Positions 33,883-44,800 of a stretch of DNA of 64,000 nt are shown piece after piece. The stretch comes from Melieria omissa (Eukaryota > Arthropoda > Insecta > Diptera > Ulidiidae): NCBI GenBank assembly GCA_963971225.1, contig OZ020269.1, positions 13,044,701 to 13,108,700 of the forward strand. Reading direction: 5' to 3'. The position numbers were made by a program, and so were the translations under genes. Below the pieces are notes generated by a model. It searched no databases. It saw nothing but the letters and a program-made list of their open reading frames with translations, and was not told where the DNA came from. Within the stretch, counting starts at the first letter, position 1; every line of letters begins with the position of its first letter.

Positions 33883-34040
33883 TGTAAGAAAATGCAACAC
33901 TACAGTTTGTTATATAGGCAACCCAAGCGCAGGCACATTATGCACACTACTATGTATTAGCTTTAAGTCGATCTTCAGTTGAATAAAGAAGTTACTACGA
34001 ACGGTCGTGTGTCGATTTATTTCACTCGCGTACTCTAACA
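33883..34040 (+). repeat. copia 3' LTR (158 bp)
   Basis: Identical by eye to the 5' LTR and immediately followed by the ATTTA target duplication. Identity of the two LTRs dates the last reverse transcription of this copy as recent. Confidence 0.97.
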
Positions 34041-35503
34041 ATTTAATTTAATTTAATTTAATTTAATTTAATTTAATTTAATTTAATTTAATTTAATTTA
34101 ATTTAATTTAATTTAATTTAATTTAATTTAATTTAATTTAATTTAATTTAATTTAATTTAATTTAATTTAATTTAATTTAATTTAATTTAATTTAATTTA
34201 ATTTAATTTAATTTAATTTAATTTAATTTAATTTAATTTAATTTAATTTAATTTAATTTAATTTAATTTAATTTAATTTAATTTAATTTAATTTAATTTA
34301 ATTTAATTTAATTTAATTTAATTTAATTTAATTTAATTTAATTTAATTTAATTTAATTTAATTTAATTTAATTTAATTTAATTTAATTTAATTTAATTTA
34401 ATTTAATTTAATTTAATTTAATTTAATTTAATTTAATTTAATTTAATTTAATTTAATTTAATTTAATTTAATTTAATTTAATTTAATTTAATTTAATTTA
34501 ATTTAATTTAATTTAATTTAATTTAATTTAATTTAATTTAATTTAATTTAATTTAATTTAATTTAATTTAATTTAATTTAATTTAATTTAATTTAATTTA
34601 ATTTAATTTAATTTAATTTAATTTAATTTAATTTAATTTAATTTAATTTAATTTAATTTAATTTAATTTAATTTAATTTAATTTAATTTAATTTAATTTA
34701 ATTTAATTTAATTTAATTTAATTTAATTTAATTTAATTTAATTTAATTTAATTTAATTTAATTTAATTTAATTTAATTTAATTTAATTTAATTTAATTTA
34801 ATTTAATTTAATTTAATTTAATTTAATTTAATTTAATTTAATTTAATTTAATTTAATTTAATTTAATTTAATTTAATTTAATTTAATTTAATTTAATTTA
34901 ATTTAATTTAATTTAATTTAATTTAATTTAATTTAATTTAATTTAATTTAATTTAATTTAATTTAATTTAATTTAATTTAATTTAATTTAATTTAATTTA
35001 ATTTAATTTAATTTAATTTAATTTAATTTAATTTAATTTAATTTAATTTAATTTAATTTAATTTAATTTAATTTAATTTAATTTAATTTAATTTAATTTA
35101 ATTTAATTTAATTTAATTTAATTTAATTTAATTTAATTTAATTTAATTTAATTTAATTTAATTTAATTTAATTTAATTTAATTTAATTTAATTTAATTTA
35201 ATTTAATTTAATTTAATTTAATTTAATTTAATTTAATTTAATTTAATTTAATTTAATTTAATTTAATTTAATTTAATTTAATTTAATTTAATTTAATTTA
35301 ATTTAATTTAATTTAATTTAATTTAATTTAATTTAATTTAATTTAATTTAATTTAATTTAATTTAATTTAATTTAATTTAATTTAATTTAATTTAATTTA
35401 ATTTAATTTAATTTAATTTAATTTAATTTAATTTAATTTAATTTAATTTAATTTAATTTAATTTAATTTAATTTAATTTAATTTAATTTAATTTAATTTA
35501 AAT
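34041..35503. repeat. (TTTAA)n satellite, right part
   Basis: About 1.46 kb of essentially perfect ATTTA/TTTAA units continues the array at 27011-27938 past the copia insertion. It ends in a few TTTTA units near 35505-35525. With the copia element removed, the array would be about 2.4 kb. Confidence 0.97.
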
Positions 35504-37299
35504 TTATTTTATTTTATTTTATTTTCGATTTGTAATTTTCTATCTTAAATTTTGTTTATTAAAATATTTGTCTTTACTTTAACTTTTTCCAACTAAAAGA
35601 AATTTTTTTCATTTATTTTTCCGTCACAACTCAAAAGACAAGAAGCAATTTAATGGTCCACTCAGAATCACTGTTCCGATACTTCCTTCCGTGTGATTTT
35701 TCTCTCAAATATAAAAAACAAGGTCAGCGCTATTTTCGGTACGCGTCTTCTCGATTGTCAATGTCACTTCATTCGTTTTCGTCACCGCCATTATTCGCTC
35801 ATTTCTCTCATCGTTACTGCGGTCGACCGCGCATAATCTACGCCGCCGAAAAGTTTCATTGATGCGACAAAGTGATTATCATCAGCAGCGGCAACTTCAT
35901 CATCGTTGTCAGCGGGACGCAGCACTGCACTGTTCTGTGTCCCAAAACACGAAAATCGAAAGGGAAGCAGAAAAAGGCAAACATCTCATTACCGGCCGAC
36001 GGACAACGTAAAGGCGGTTACATTCTTTGGTCATTATGTGCGGTGGCAAAGTGTTGCTATTGTTGTTGCTGTTATGGTTGGAGTCTGGATTTTATTTGTC
36101 TCTTAACTACTTTGCCGAAACGGGTATACAGACTTTCCAGTAGTAGGTTTGCTTGTCCTAGGCTGGTGAATTCTTGTGCTGTCGAGCTGACAAGTATGCA
36201 ACGTTTTGTTGTGGGCACAACAAGCAAATGATTTACACGCGGCCAGCTCGAGTGCAGCGCATGTATGCGTAATTTGCAAGCATACACAAACATGCAAACA
36301 CAAACACTCACACATTCATGTCGCGGCAATGACATTACATCACAGCGACCACTGGCACATGTACGTCATATGAAAATATATGCGCCGACAATTCATTGTG
36401 TCCACTCGCATGCTGTCACTGGCCTTGCTGCTGCTGTTGCTGTTCTTGTTGCTGATTGTTATTGCTTGTGTGTGTGTGTGTGTGTGTGCTGCACGGCGCC
36501 GCTTGCTTGGCAAACCGGAGCGCCCTGAGCGGCGCACAAGTAACGACAAAATTACGCTATCACTGTCACATTATCAACGTGTGCGACCATTCGCCGTCTC
36601 TCGCATCGTAATCTCCACCGACTGGCCGCCAACTGACATTGGCACTGCTCAGAGTGATTCAGCGCACCGATTTAATGCTCATACGCCGTGTGGGCCGCGC
36701 TTCTGTTCAGACTGTCCTGGCTTAAGTGTGGTTGTTTGTCGTCTTATGTGGGCATTTTATTGCATTTTGTTGTTGTTGTTGTTGATGCTTTTACCATGAC
36801 TGCTCATTAAATAAAAATTATTTTCATACGTGGAGAAAAATCTTGGCTTGAGCCGAGAGTTGTGAGTGTTGAGCATGTCGCATGCTGAGTGTGGCATAAA
36901 TTTGACTTTAATAAATTGCCGTCGGTGTTGCATATATGAGCATTTTTTCACCCTATTTATGTTGTTGTTGATATTTATGTTGCTGGTGCTGTTAAAATGA
37001 TAATTAAAATTATTGTTATTGCGTGCGTGTGTGTGTGTGAAGGCGGCAGAGATGGCACTGTGCATCCTGTTTGCTTTAATGCAATTTTTTGTGTGTTATG
37101 TTTTACTTTGCTCGTTTACTCCTTTTTGCCTCGTTGGCGTTGCTTCTTGCCACATCGTCATTGCTTGTTAAGTCCGATTTTAATTAACGTTTCGTGTTGC
37201 TGCATATAGACAACAAAAATATTATTTAAAAATTTTCAGATAAATCAACTTATTCGTATCATATTTTAATGCAAAATTCATGTATGCTGAATTGAAAAA
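35504..37299. other. Single-copy DNA with GT microsatellites
   Basis: This is GC-balanced sequence with many overlapping ORFs up to 139 codons, none with a recognisable domain. GT runs lie near 36470-36488 and 37024-37038, and a TTG run near 36768-36785. It could contain host regulatory DNA. Confidence 0.45.
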
Positions 37300-37625
37300 A
37301 AGTAGAGTGGGAAATTTAGACAATTGGAGATATTTTGGTTTCATTCGATCTGATTGAAAATTGTCTGAATGAATTTACTGAGACAGTAGGAAATTTGAAA
37401 TATTTTGGTTCCCTTCGATCTGACTGGAAATTGTCTCAATGAATCTACTAAGACATTTTTTGTCGTAGGAAATTTGAAATATTTTGGTTCCCTTCGATTT
37501 GACTGAAAATTGTTTGAATGAATCTACTAAAACATTTGTTGGTCTCCTAGTTTCGATCTCCTTGGGACAATGTATCCTAGAAAACTTTAATTGATTCTAC
37601 TGAGACGGTAGGAAATTTAGTGCGT
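37300..37625. repeat. Tandem repeat, 80 bp unit
   Basis: GGAAATTTGAAATATTTTGG followed by a TTCGATCTGACTGGAAATTG-like block recurs near 37308, 37387 and 37467, with a decayed copy near 37608. There are about three and a half copies. Non-coding. Confidence 0.85.
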
Positions 37626-38796
37626 ACCTCTTTCTTGTCTAAATTTTAAATCAGATAAACAATTTTAAATTAGACCAACTCGTTTTTGATATTAAATAAC
37701 TCTTCTGTACTCGACTTGACTCTGACATCATTCTCAGACTCACATTGACTGACTCAAACCATTGTCAAACAATAAATGGCGCATTAAAAATTATTCAAAT
37801 TTTTGTGAGTATCCTTGTTAAGAGGCTTAAGCAGATCCCAGACCTTTTCTAGACAAATTCTGTCATCTTCATTTTCATTTTGAAAACTTTTCAGACACCC
37901 TCGTATGGTGTCAAGGTTTCGTCTACATAAAACTATGCAAATATTTTCTTCTTCTTTATCATACCACATCAACTCATTTGACCTTAAAGATGAGAACATT
38001 CTCTTTGGTTTTTCATAGCACAAACTGTACTGAATTGTTTTTTCAAACCGCAGCAGATCACCTTGTCACGTCATATAAAAAACCACAACGTAGATTTGCT
38101 CTCTGGCAGACAGCATTTGTGTCACTTAAAAGTGCGCCTACAGCATTTTTGTGCCAATGCAAATATTGCATTTTATCAGCTATTGTCTGTGTGTATGTGT
38201 GTGTGAGGATGTTTTGCTTATAGCATATCTGTTGGCGCTTTGAAAGGCTTAAATCAGCCACACAATTAATGGTGATGCAATTAATTGTGCTTCGCTCTGA
38301 GAGCTAATTGGTGTATTTGTGCCGCCGGCCAAAGTAAAATTGATTTTGCTCTACAACTACTGGTTATTGTGAAGCAATAATTCTAGTATTAAACATTGCA
38401 TACTTGCAGGCGCTGCAAACAACAACGCGCAGTCAATTTTGAATGTTGAAATCTTTAACTTCTTGCATAGTTGTGCGCTTTAAATGATGAACTGGTTGTA
38501 GTTGTGGTTTTGTTTGAATAAAAGTTCCCAGCAAAAGGTTTAATTCGATAATTTATTAGTATAATTTTAGGCTTATTTGCTGCAACAAACCTTTAAGATA
38601 TGCCAAAACTTAACATAAATCAGGATAGACAGATCACTGAAGACAGCACTCATCTGAACAATAAATAAATAATGATGTAGATGATTGAATATTCACTTTG
38701 CCACAGAGTAGAGTACGATGATGTCAAATTTTTATGAAAAATAATTATTATTTTTAAGCTAAAAGATAATGAATAATGTTCAAGAAGCATTTTGTT
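37626..38796. other. Single-copy DNA without identifiable gene
   Basis: ORFs up to 81 codons occur on both strands, none recognisable. A degenerate Su(Hw)-like motif GCATACTTGCAGGC is at 38398-38411 on the plus strand. Otherwise nothing is identified. Confidence 0.45.
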
Positions 38797-39004
38797 GCAT
38801 ACTTTTGGGATTTTTGTGGATAAATTTGGTTTAAAAATGTTTTTAAAACATGAAAAACGATAGAAAAGTAAAAAGAATAAAAGTCAAAATGTAATATTTG
38901 AATGAAAATTGACATTTCCAATGAAGATGAAGATTTTAAGACAAATTCCATAGTCATAGAATAGGTTTTGATGCCTAAGAATTTGTTGTTGCATACTTTT
39001 GGGC
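38797..39004 (+). promoter_or_regulatory. Pair of candidate Su(Hw) sites
   Basis: TGTTGCATACTTTTGGGA (motif 38797-38810) and TGTTGCATACTTTTGGGC (38991-39004) lie 194 bp apart in the same orientation. Both fit the established Su(Hw) core YRYTGCATAYYY completely (TGTTGCATACTT) and have A/T-rich flanks, as functional sites do. They are the best individual matches in the window. Confidence 0.65.
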
Positions 39005-39240
39005 CTTTTAGATTAATTTAGGCTGATCAAAAAAAATCAAAAAATTGCCAATTAAAAAAGGTAACAATTAAAAATGCCAAATATGATCAAAAAGTAATTT
39101 TTGCTCTTGGGATTTGAGAAAAATGGTAACACAAGCAGACAAAAAGAGACGTGGCTATGGCTTTGGATGGATGGTAAAATAGTTTTTCTTACTATTCTGA
39201 CAGGTTTTTGTCACAATATTTCTCACGACAGTATTTTGTC

Positions 39241-39333
39241 GGCCTCGATAGCTCAGCGCCTCGATAGCCAGGTTCGATTCTTGGCTTGAGCTGGAAAAAA
39301 CACTCATTTACTTCTATCGCTATCCACATGAAG
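39241..39333 (+). mobile_element. tRNA-derived SINE, copy 1 (internally deleted)
   Basis: GGCCTCGATAGCTCAGCGCC resembles a tRNA 5' end with A box, and GGTTCGATTC (39271-39280) is a pol III B box. A body segment CTTCTATCGCTATCCACATGAA is shared with the reverse copy at 40300-40413. Compared with that copy about 25-30 bases between the A and B boxes are missing. The 3' limit is where similarity between copies ends. Confidence 0.72.
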
Positions 39334-39949
39334 GGAGTGAGAATTACAAGAATCGCACAAGTGCGCTCTTGGCAGGCAATGGCAAAACCTCCAAGTGTGA
39401 AAGAAAAACTGACAATCGCCGTTCAGATTCGGCGTTAAACTGTAGGTCCCTTCCCTCCCTTTCTCCATCCGTTTTAAATGTGTTGTATCACATACTTATT
39501 GAAAAAAAAAAACAGTGTTGCATACACATTTCAAACGGGTGGAATCTGTGGTATCACAACGGGCCCGTTATGAGGCCTAAGTGTGTCTCATACAGAGGCA
39601 GCCACTTAACCAACCAACCACTCAGACAGGAGTGGAACAATTGACCATAACAAGTGACAGATGAAGTTACTAACCTCACACACGACTCCGAGCTCGACGA
39701 GCGAGTGGGAGCTGATACATATTTTCCTAGGATCTGGATATTGAAATCTCTTTTTAACTCCTGTACTATGGCAATTGTATCATTCAAAGATGATCGCTAT
39801 CCATAACCATTCTTAATCTGAGCCCTGACAGAAGAAAGTAAGTCTTTAGACTTAACAGCCAAGCTGCGCTCAAAGATTTGGATTCATACATAAAAGTCAC
39901 CACGTCTGGATCTCTTAAAAAGATAGAATAATTTCACAGTATTCATTTA

Positions 39950-40285
39950 AGTGCTCATTTGAGTGCCTCATTTGAACATTGAAGGTCATTTGAAAGCGAA
40001 CAGTCTCGCAAGGCAAGCCACGATCATTCTAATCCCTTCAGTCAAGTAGACAGTAAGTACCCCACTGGCCACGTTTAAACTTTGTGCCAGAGTCCACACA
40101 ACTGGCCCTAAATGGCCCAGTTATGAGAGAAAATGTACATCAGTTATTTGAAGACTGAAATATCTATTCTCACATTGTAATATTCGTCATCAGACTAGAT
40201 GCTCAAGACTACTACTACTGTAGAAGCTGTGAATGCGCAGAAGAGACTAAAAACGGACAGCATTTCCTTTGTCACTGTCCAGCAG
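39950..40285 (+). pseudogene. LINE ORF2 C-terminal zinc-knuckle relic
   Basis: At 40207-40285 the plus strand reads CRSCECAEETKNGQHFLCHC followed by PA. This is the C-x2-C...H-x4-C-type cluster with PA(L) typical of the ORF2 C-terminus in R1/Jockey/LOA-like LINEs. Upstream, sequence to about 39950 is heavily frame-disrupted and only presumed part of the element. The relic is cut off at 40285, where the SINE-bearing segment begins. Confidence 0.6.
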
Positions 40286-40299
40286 GCTACACACACTAT

Positions 40300-40413
40300 T
40301 TCATGTGGATAGCGACAGAAGTAGGTGAGCCTTTTACCAGCCCGAGCTGGGATTCGAACCTTGGTCCTCTGGTTATAAGAAGCCAGTGCGTTACCCACTG
40401 AACTATGGAGGCC
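40300..40413 (-). mobile_element. tRNA-derived SINE, copy 2
   Basis: On the minus strand the element starts GGCCTCCATAGTTCAGTGGG with an A box (TAGTTCAGTGGGTAACGCA) and has a B box GGTTCGAATC (complement of 40351-40360). It then continues CTACTTCTGTCGCTATCC, shared with copy 1. The loop CTTATAA between TGG and CCAG would suit a tRNA-Ile(UAU)-like ancestor, which is inference. The 3' acceptor strand does not pair with GGCCTCC, so it is not a functional tRNA gene. Confidence 0.78.
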
Positions 40414-40496
40414 AGAATGGATCGCATTCATCCACTTAAGCCTAACCTAACCAAGGTTACATTACACATACAATAAGTAGTAGTCAGTTTTTAATT

Positions 40497-40510
40497 GCAT
40501 ACTTTTAGGC
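40497..40510 (+). promoter_or_regulatory. Candidate Su(Hw) site
   Basis: ATTGCATACTTTTAGGC is an exact match to the window consensus and fits TGCATAYYY of the Su(Hw) core. Confidence 0.55.
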
Positions 40511-42294
40511 AGTTCCAGTGTTAAAATTTTAATTTTTGCACTTCGTGAGCGCTAAATGCTAAACTTCCGACAAGAACACACAATTGTTAGCATCATTTGC
40601 TTCTTAAAGCTTCTTTATGCTTTACTTTTTCTTATTTTCTTCTTCTTTTTTTCTTGTTTGACCACAGTAAACCCAGTTCTCATTGTTTTCTTCTTTTTTT
40701 TAATGTGGTAAACCAAGAAACCAAGAGTTGACTATTAGTTGGCAACTTGTTAATTTCATGTTTCTTAGCCGCTGAGGCCTTGACATGCTCATCTCAAGTA
40801 TGCATAGCAACAACAATGAGCTCATATTTGTTTTGTATGTGTGTGTGTGTGTGTGTGAGCCTGGCGCAGCATTCAACTTTACAGACCACTTGGCATATCG
40901 CGCATTTCTTCACGTTTTTAATAATTATTTAATATTTTTAGTTCCTCTTCTGCTCAGAGAGTTGATGTAGATTTGTTTTTGTTGTACATTTGATGTTTTA
41001 ATTTTCAGGCCATTTTTCTGCTGGTGCCAGTAAGCGCAACATACACAAAATAGTTTTGAAATGTTTTGCTCGACAGGATGTGTTGTTGGCTTTCTGCGTT
41101 AATATTCGCACACATACACACTTACACATAGAAAAGCACACATACACATATAAAAGCACATACAAACTCACATCCGAATTCACTGCTGAAAGTTGGCGCT
41201 GTTGCCAACTGCTGTTGTTGTCGTTGCTGCTTCTGTCATACTTTGTTGTAAACAACTTTTTGCTTATGTGTTGTGTGCGTTTCTTCTGTGCGTTCGTGTC
41301 CATGTGGGTGTCTTCTGCTGGCGCTTAATTAGTAATGTGTGCCTTTGTATGTGTGTGTGTGTGTCAAGACAACATTTGCTGGCTGTTTGAAACCACTTCA
41401 CGATGCGGTTACCGCTGCAACGTTTCTTGCAGCTTGCTGCTGGCTCCAGTCAGTGCAACGATTCTCGCTTCTCACTTCTGCCAGCTGCTACTCGCCTCGC
41501 GTCTCACATTTCACGCTTCTCATGGTCGCCAACCGCCTAAGTGGCTATGCAGCTGTAAAACTGTTGACTTGGTCATGATGTTGCAGAAAAAAGAGAAAAA
41601 AATAATAAAAATAGCGTTGCCACAGTTTTTAACGACTTTATGAAGTTTTATTTTTGGCTTAGCTTGCCAAATGCATTTCACTTGTTTGTATTTTCTTTCT
41701 GTCGCTGTGCAAGTGTGTGTGGGTGTATGCGTGTTTGTGGCAATTCTTGCAGTTATTGTATGGTGTTGTTGTTGTTGTTGTTGTTTTTTGACAATTATAA
41801 GTTTGCATGGCCATGATGCCATGTTGTCGCAGCAAAGCAACAACTGCGCCAAAACTAAAATGAAACAAAGCCAAGTAATTAAATTGTACGCCGGAAAGAT
41901 GATAGGATTTTTGCTGCTATGTTAACTTCTTTTCATTTTAGATAAACGTTTTTTTTAATTTTTAATTTTTTTTTATTTTTATTTTTTTTTTTATTTTTAT
42001 TTTTATATTTTTGCAAGCAACAAAGAACAGAGATTTGTTGCTGTATGTGCACATTTGTGTTTGCTGATGTGTTTGTGTGTGTCTCTGTCTATAAGTAAAA
42101 AGTCAGCATTGCATTATAATTGTTTGTTGATGTTGTTTGAGTGTTTTGTTTTATTTATTTTGAATGTTTTTGTTTGTTTGTCGGAAACTCAAGAAAATTG
42201 CATTGCCGCCAATTTGACATTTTCTGTAAATAAAATGTGCCAAAAGTTTTTAATTGATGTTGGTAATGCTTAATGACAATGTGGGCATGTGTGT
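40511..42294. other. Single-copy DNA with GT and GTT microsatellites
   Basis: GT runs lie at about 40837-40856, 41350-41363 and 41712-41722, and a GTT run near 41763-41785. T-rich sequence spans 41948-42012. ORFs up to 110 codons have low-complexity composition and no recognisable family. No gene supported. Confidence 0.45.
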
Positions 42295-42295
42295 T

Positions 42296-44797
42296 GCATA
42301 GTTTTGGGCACTTTGGCAATGCAGCACATGTGGGAGATTGCAAAAGTTGTATGCTTTTCTGTGCTGGCATTATGTGTGTCACTATAGTTATATTTTGCGT
42401 AGCAGGCTTTTAGGCGCCCTTGAGTTTTTGCTTGATATGTGATGGAATTTAAAAATTAGTTTGGCCTTGTTTTGGGAAACATTATAACAAACTTGTTATC
42501 ATCAAAAATTAAAAAATTTAAAAGGAAAATAAGAAGGTTGGCTGTGAAAAGCAGGTTGCAGATCTTGATCACAAAAGTTCTGCGAAAAATAAGACAGCAG
42601 ATGTTGTTGCTAAGACTGGTGTTCACCTGTCAGGTGAGCAAATTATCAACTGATGGCTTGGCAGACAACAAGGGTCTAGATGACAACTTGAACTTTGAGG
42701 CAAAAGACAAAGGCAAGTTTGAACAGTTTAGCTACCTAATACTCGAACAACTCAATGAAACACGAGATTCCTTGGGCTTACGAGCAAGGAGTGGACAATA
42801 GAGAGAGTTGCATGAATGCAAAAAGTGCCATGAAAATGATGTCAGTTAATCTTTGGAACACATTCTTTGCTTTTATTCGGCTGTCTTAAAAACTCCGATT
42901 TACTCATTTAGTCAGACGGATGTAGAAAATGCAAAGAAAATGGTGTCAACAAAATCCTTGAAGCTTATTCTTTGCTTCTGTGCGACTGACTTAAAGACTA
43001 CGACTACTTGAAGTACATTCTTTGCTTCTGTTTAGCTGTCTTAGAGTCTGCGCTTTACTCACTCAGAGTCCTCGGTCTGTTTGGCATCACCAAAATGGTG
43101 TCAAGAAATCGTTGAAGCACAATTCAATGCTTCTGTCCTGCTGTCTTAAAAATTATGACTCATTTAGTCGGATGAATGTGTCAAGAAAATGATGTCAGGA
43201 AATATTTGAAGCCCATTCTTTGCTTCTGTCCAATTGTCTTAAAAACTGCGCCCTACTCACTTAGAGTCCTTGTTCCGTACGGCATCACCCAGTAGCATGA
43301 ATGTAGAAAGCTCCAAGAAAATCAGGGAATATCTGGAACATATTCTTTTCTTCTCTTTGGCTATCTTAAGACTTCGCCTTCTTCACTTAGGTGTCTCATA
43401 ATTCTTTGGCATAGATCGGTCTCCAAGTACAACATTAAGTCGCTGCTGAACTTTGCTAGGAACACTTACATGCTCACCGATTACTGTTACGTCGAGAAGA
43501 AGACCTAAGAAGATCTAACTGGTACCGTTAGGGACCTCAAAGGGTCTAGGCTTGGTCGACCTGACAGTTTACGTAACTTAATATATGTTTAAAGCTTGAA
43601 AAAATTGATAAAATAAAAAAAAAATGATAAAAATTAGTGAAAATTTGGCATAGCATGCTTTTAGGCGTTCTAAGTTGTTATTATTTGAATATAACATAAA
43701 TGAAGTCAGTTATATTTCTTCTGTCAAGAATTGTATTGTTTCAAGAGTTGTAAAAGAACCAATTTTAAAAGTTGGCATAGCATACTTTTAGGCGCTCTTA
43801 GTTGGTTTTATTTGAATTAAGCTTCATTTTTATGTTTCTTGTATCAAACATTATTTTATTTCAAAGCTTGAAAAACAAAAATTTTTATGTTAATCTTGAG
43901 AGTTGGCATAGCATAATTTTAGGCGCTCTTAGTTGGTTTTATTTGAATTAAGCTTCATTTATGTTTCTTGTGTCAGAAATTATATATTTCAAGCGTTTGA
44001 AAGTAAGGGTTGTTTTTGTTAATCTTGAGAGTTTGCATAGCATACTTTTAGGTGCTTTTAGTTGTTTTATTTGAATTGAGCTTCATTTATGTTTCTTGTG
44101 TCAGAAATTATATATTTCAAGCGTTGGAAGGTAAGGGTTGTTTTTGTTAATCTTGAGAGTTGACATAGCATACTTTTAGGCGCTCTTAGTGGTTTTTGTA
44201 TGAATTGCAATCCATTTATGTTTCTTGTGTCAAGGGTTAAAAAACAACCATGTTTTTGTTTATTTTGAAAGTTGACATAGCATACTTTTAGGCGCTCTTA
44301 GTTGGTTTTATTTGAATTCAAATTCATTTATGTTTCTTGTGTCAAGAATTATTTTATTTCAATGGTTTTTTCAACAAACATGTTTTTGTTAATTTTGAGA
44401 GTTGGCTTAGCATGCTTTTAGGCGCTCTGAGTTGTTTTTATTTGAATAGAGGAACTTCATTTATGTTTATTGTGTCAAGAATTATTTTGTTTCAAAGGTT
44501 GCAAAACCAAATTTTTTTCTAGTAGTTGTTTTTATTTGAATTGGACTTTTTTATGTTTCTTGTATCAATGATGTATCAAACATTTTTGTTAATCTTAAAA
44601 GTTGTGCTGTGCATGAAAATAAAAATATTCTAAAATATTAAACATTCTGTATTGCATACCTTTGGGCGCCTTAAATTTAGCTGACGAAAGTTGTTTTCTA
44701 TTTGTTGAGTAAAACTACTTTTGAATTTCTTGTGTCAAGAATTATTTTATTTCCAATATTTTTCAAACATGATTTTTTATTAATCCTAAAAGTATGC
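42296..44797 (+). promoter_or_regulatory. Array of about eleven candidate Su(Hw) sites (insulator-like)
   Basis: Motifs of the GCATACTTTTAGGC type start at 42296, 42402, 43653, 43780, 43911, 44040, 44168, 44280, 44410 and 44654 on the plus strand, and at 44784 in reverse. Four are exact (43780, 44168, 44280 and, but for the last base, 44040); the others carry one to three changes, such as GCATGCTTTTAGGC. The nine from 43653 lie at a regular spacing of about 128 bp. The Drosophila gypsy insulator is a cluster of twelve Su(Hw) sites, so multiplicity of this kind is known to give strong insulation. Here Su(Hw) binding and insulator function are inferred from motif and clustering. Confidence 0.6.
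42440..43560. repeat. Degenerate tandem repeat, about 100 bp unit
   Basis: The landmark CATTCTTTGCTTCTGT followed by CTGTCTTAAAAACT recurs near 42862, 42965, 43012, 43120, 43213 and 43340, and ATGATGTCA/ATGGTGTCA is interleaved. Copies are diverged and spacing varies from 47 to 127 bp. The 109-codon ORF at 42472-42801 lies just ahead of it and shows no known domain. Confidence 0.7.
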
Positions 44798-44800
44798 CAT
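43620..44800. repeat. Tandem repeat, 127-130 bp unit, one Su(Hw)-like motif per unit
   Basis: About nine copies of a unit AGTTGGCATAGCATAC... followed by GGTTTTATTTGAATT and TTCATTTATGTTTCTTGTGTC. The motif-bearing stretch is better conserved between copies than the remainder: most copies keep TTTTAGGCGCTCTTAG. One unit near 44530 has lost the motif. The final copies (44640-44800) are most diverged. Confidence 0.9.

Larger units (their letters stand above)
27939..34040 (+). mobile_element. Ty1/copia LTR retrotransposon carrying a nested Tc1-like element
   Basis: Two 158 bp LTRs (27939-28096, 33883-34040) are identical by eye and flanked by ATTTA on both sides (27934-27938, 34041-34045), a 5 bp target duplication inside the TTTAA satellite. 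Between them lie a primer-binding site, a single gag-pol frame split by a 1625 bp Tc1-like element plus its duplicated TA, and a purine-rich tract. Total length is 6102 bp; without the insertion it would be about 4475 bp. The gag-pol parts (28146-28587 and 30215-33780) add to 4008 bases, exactly divisible by three. Domain order (protease, integrase, RT, RNase H) is the copia order. Identical LTRs indicate a recent insertion. Confidence 0.97.

Noticed and set aside
40341..40413. Functional tRNA gene on the minus strand
   Set aside because: A and B boxes are present, but the acceptor strands do not pair, and a body shared with another copy shows a SINE.
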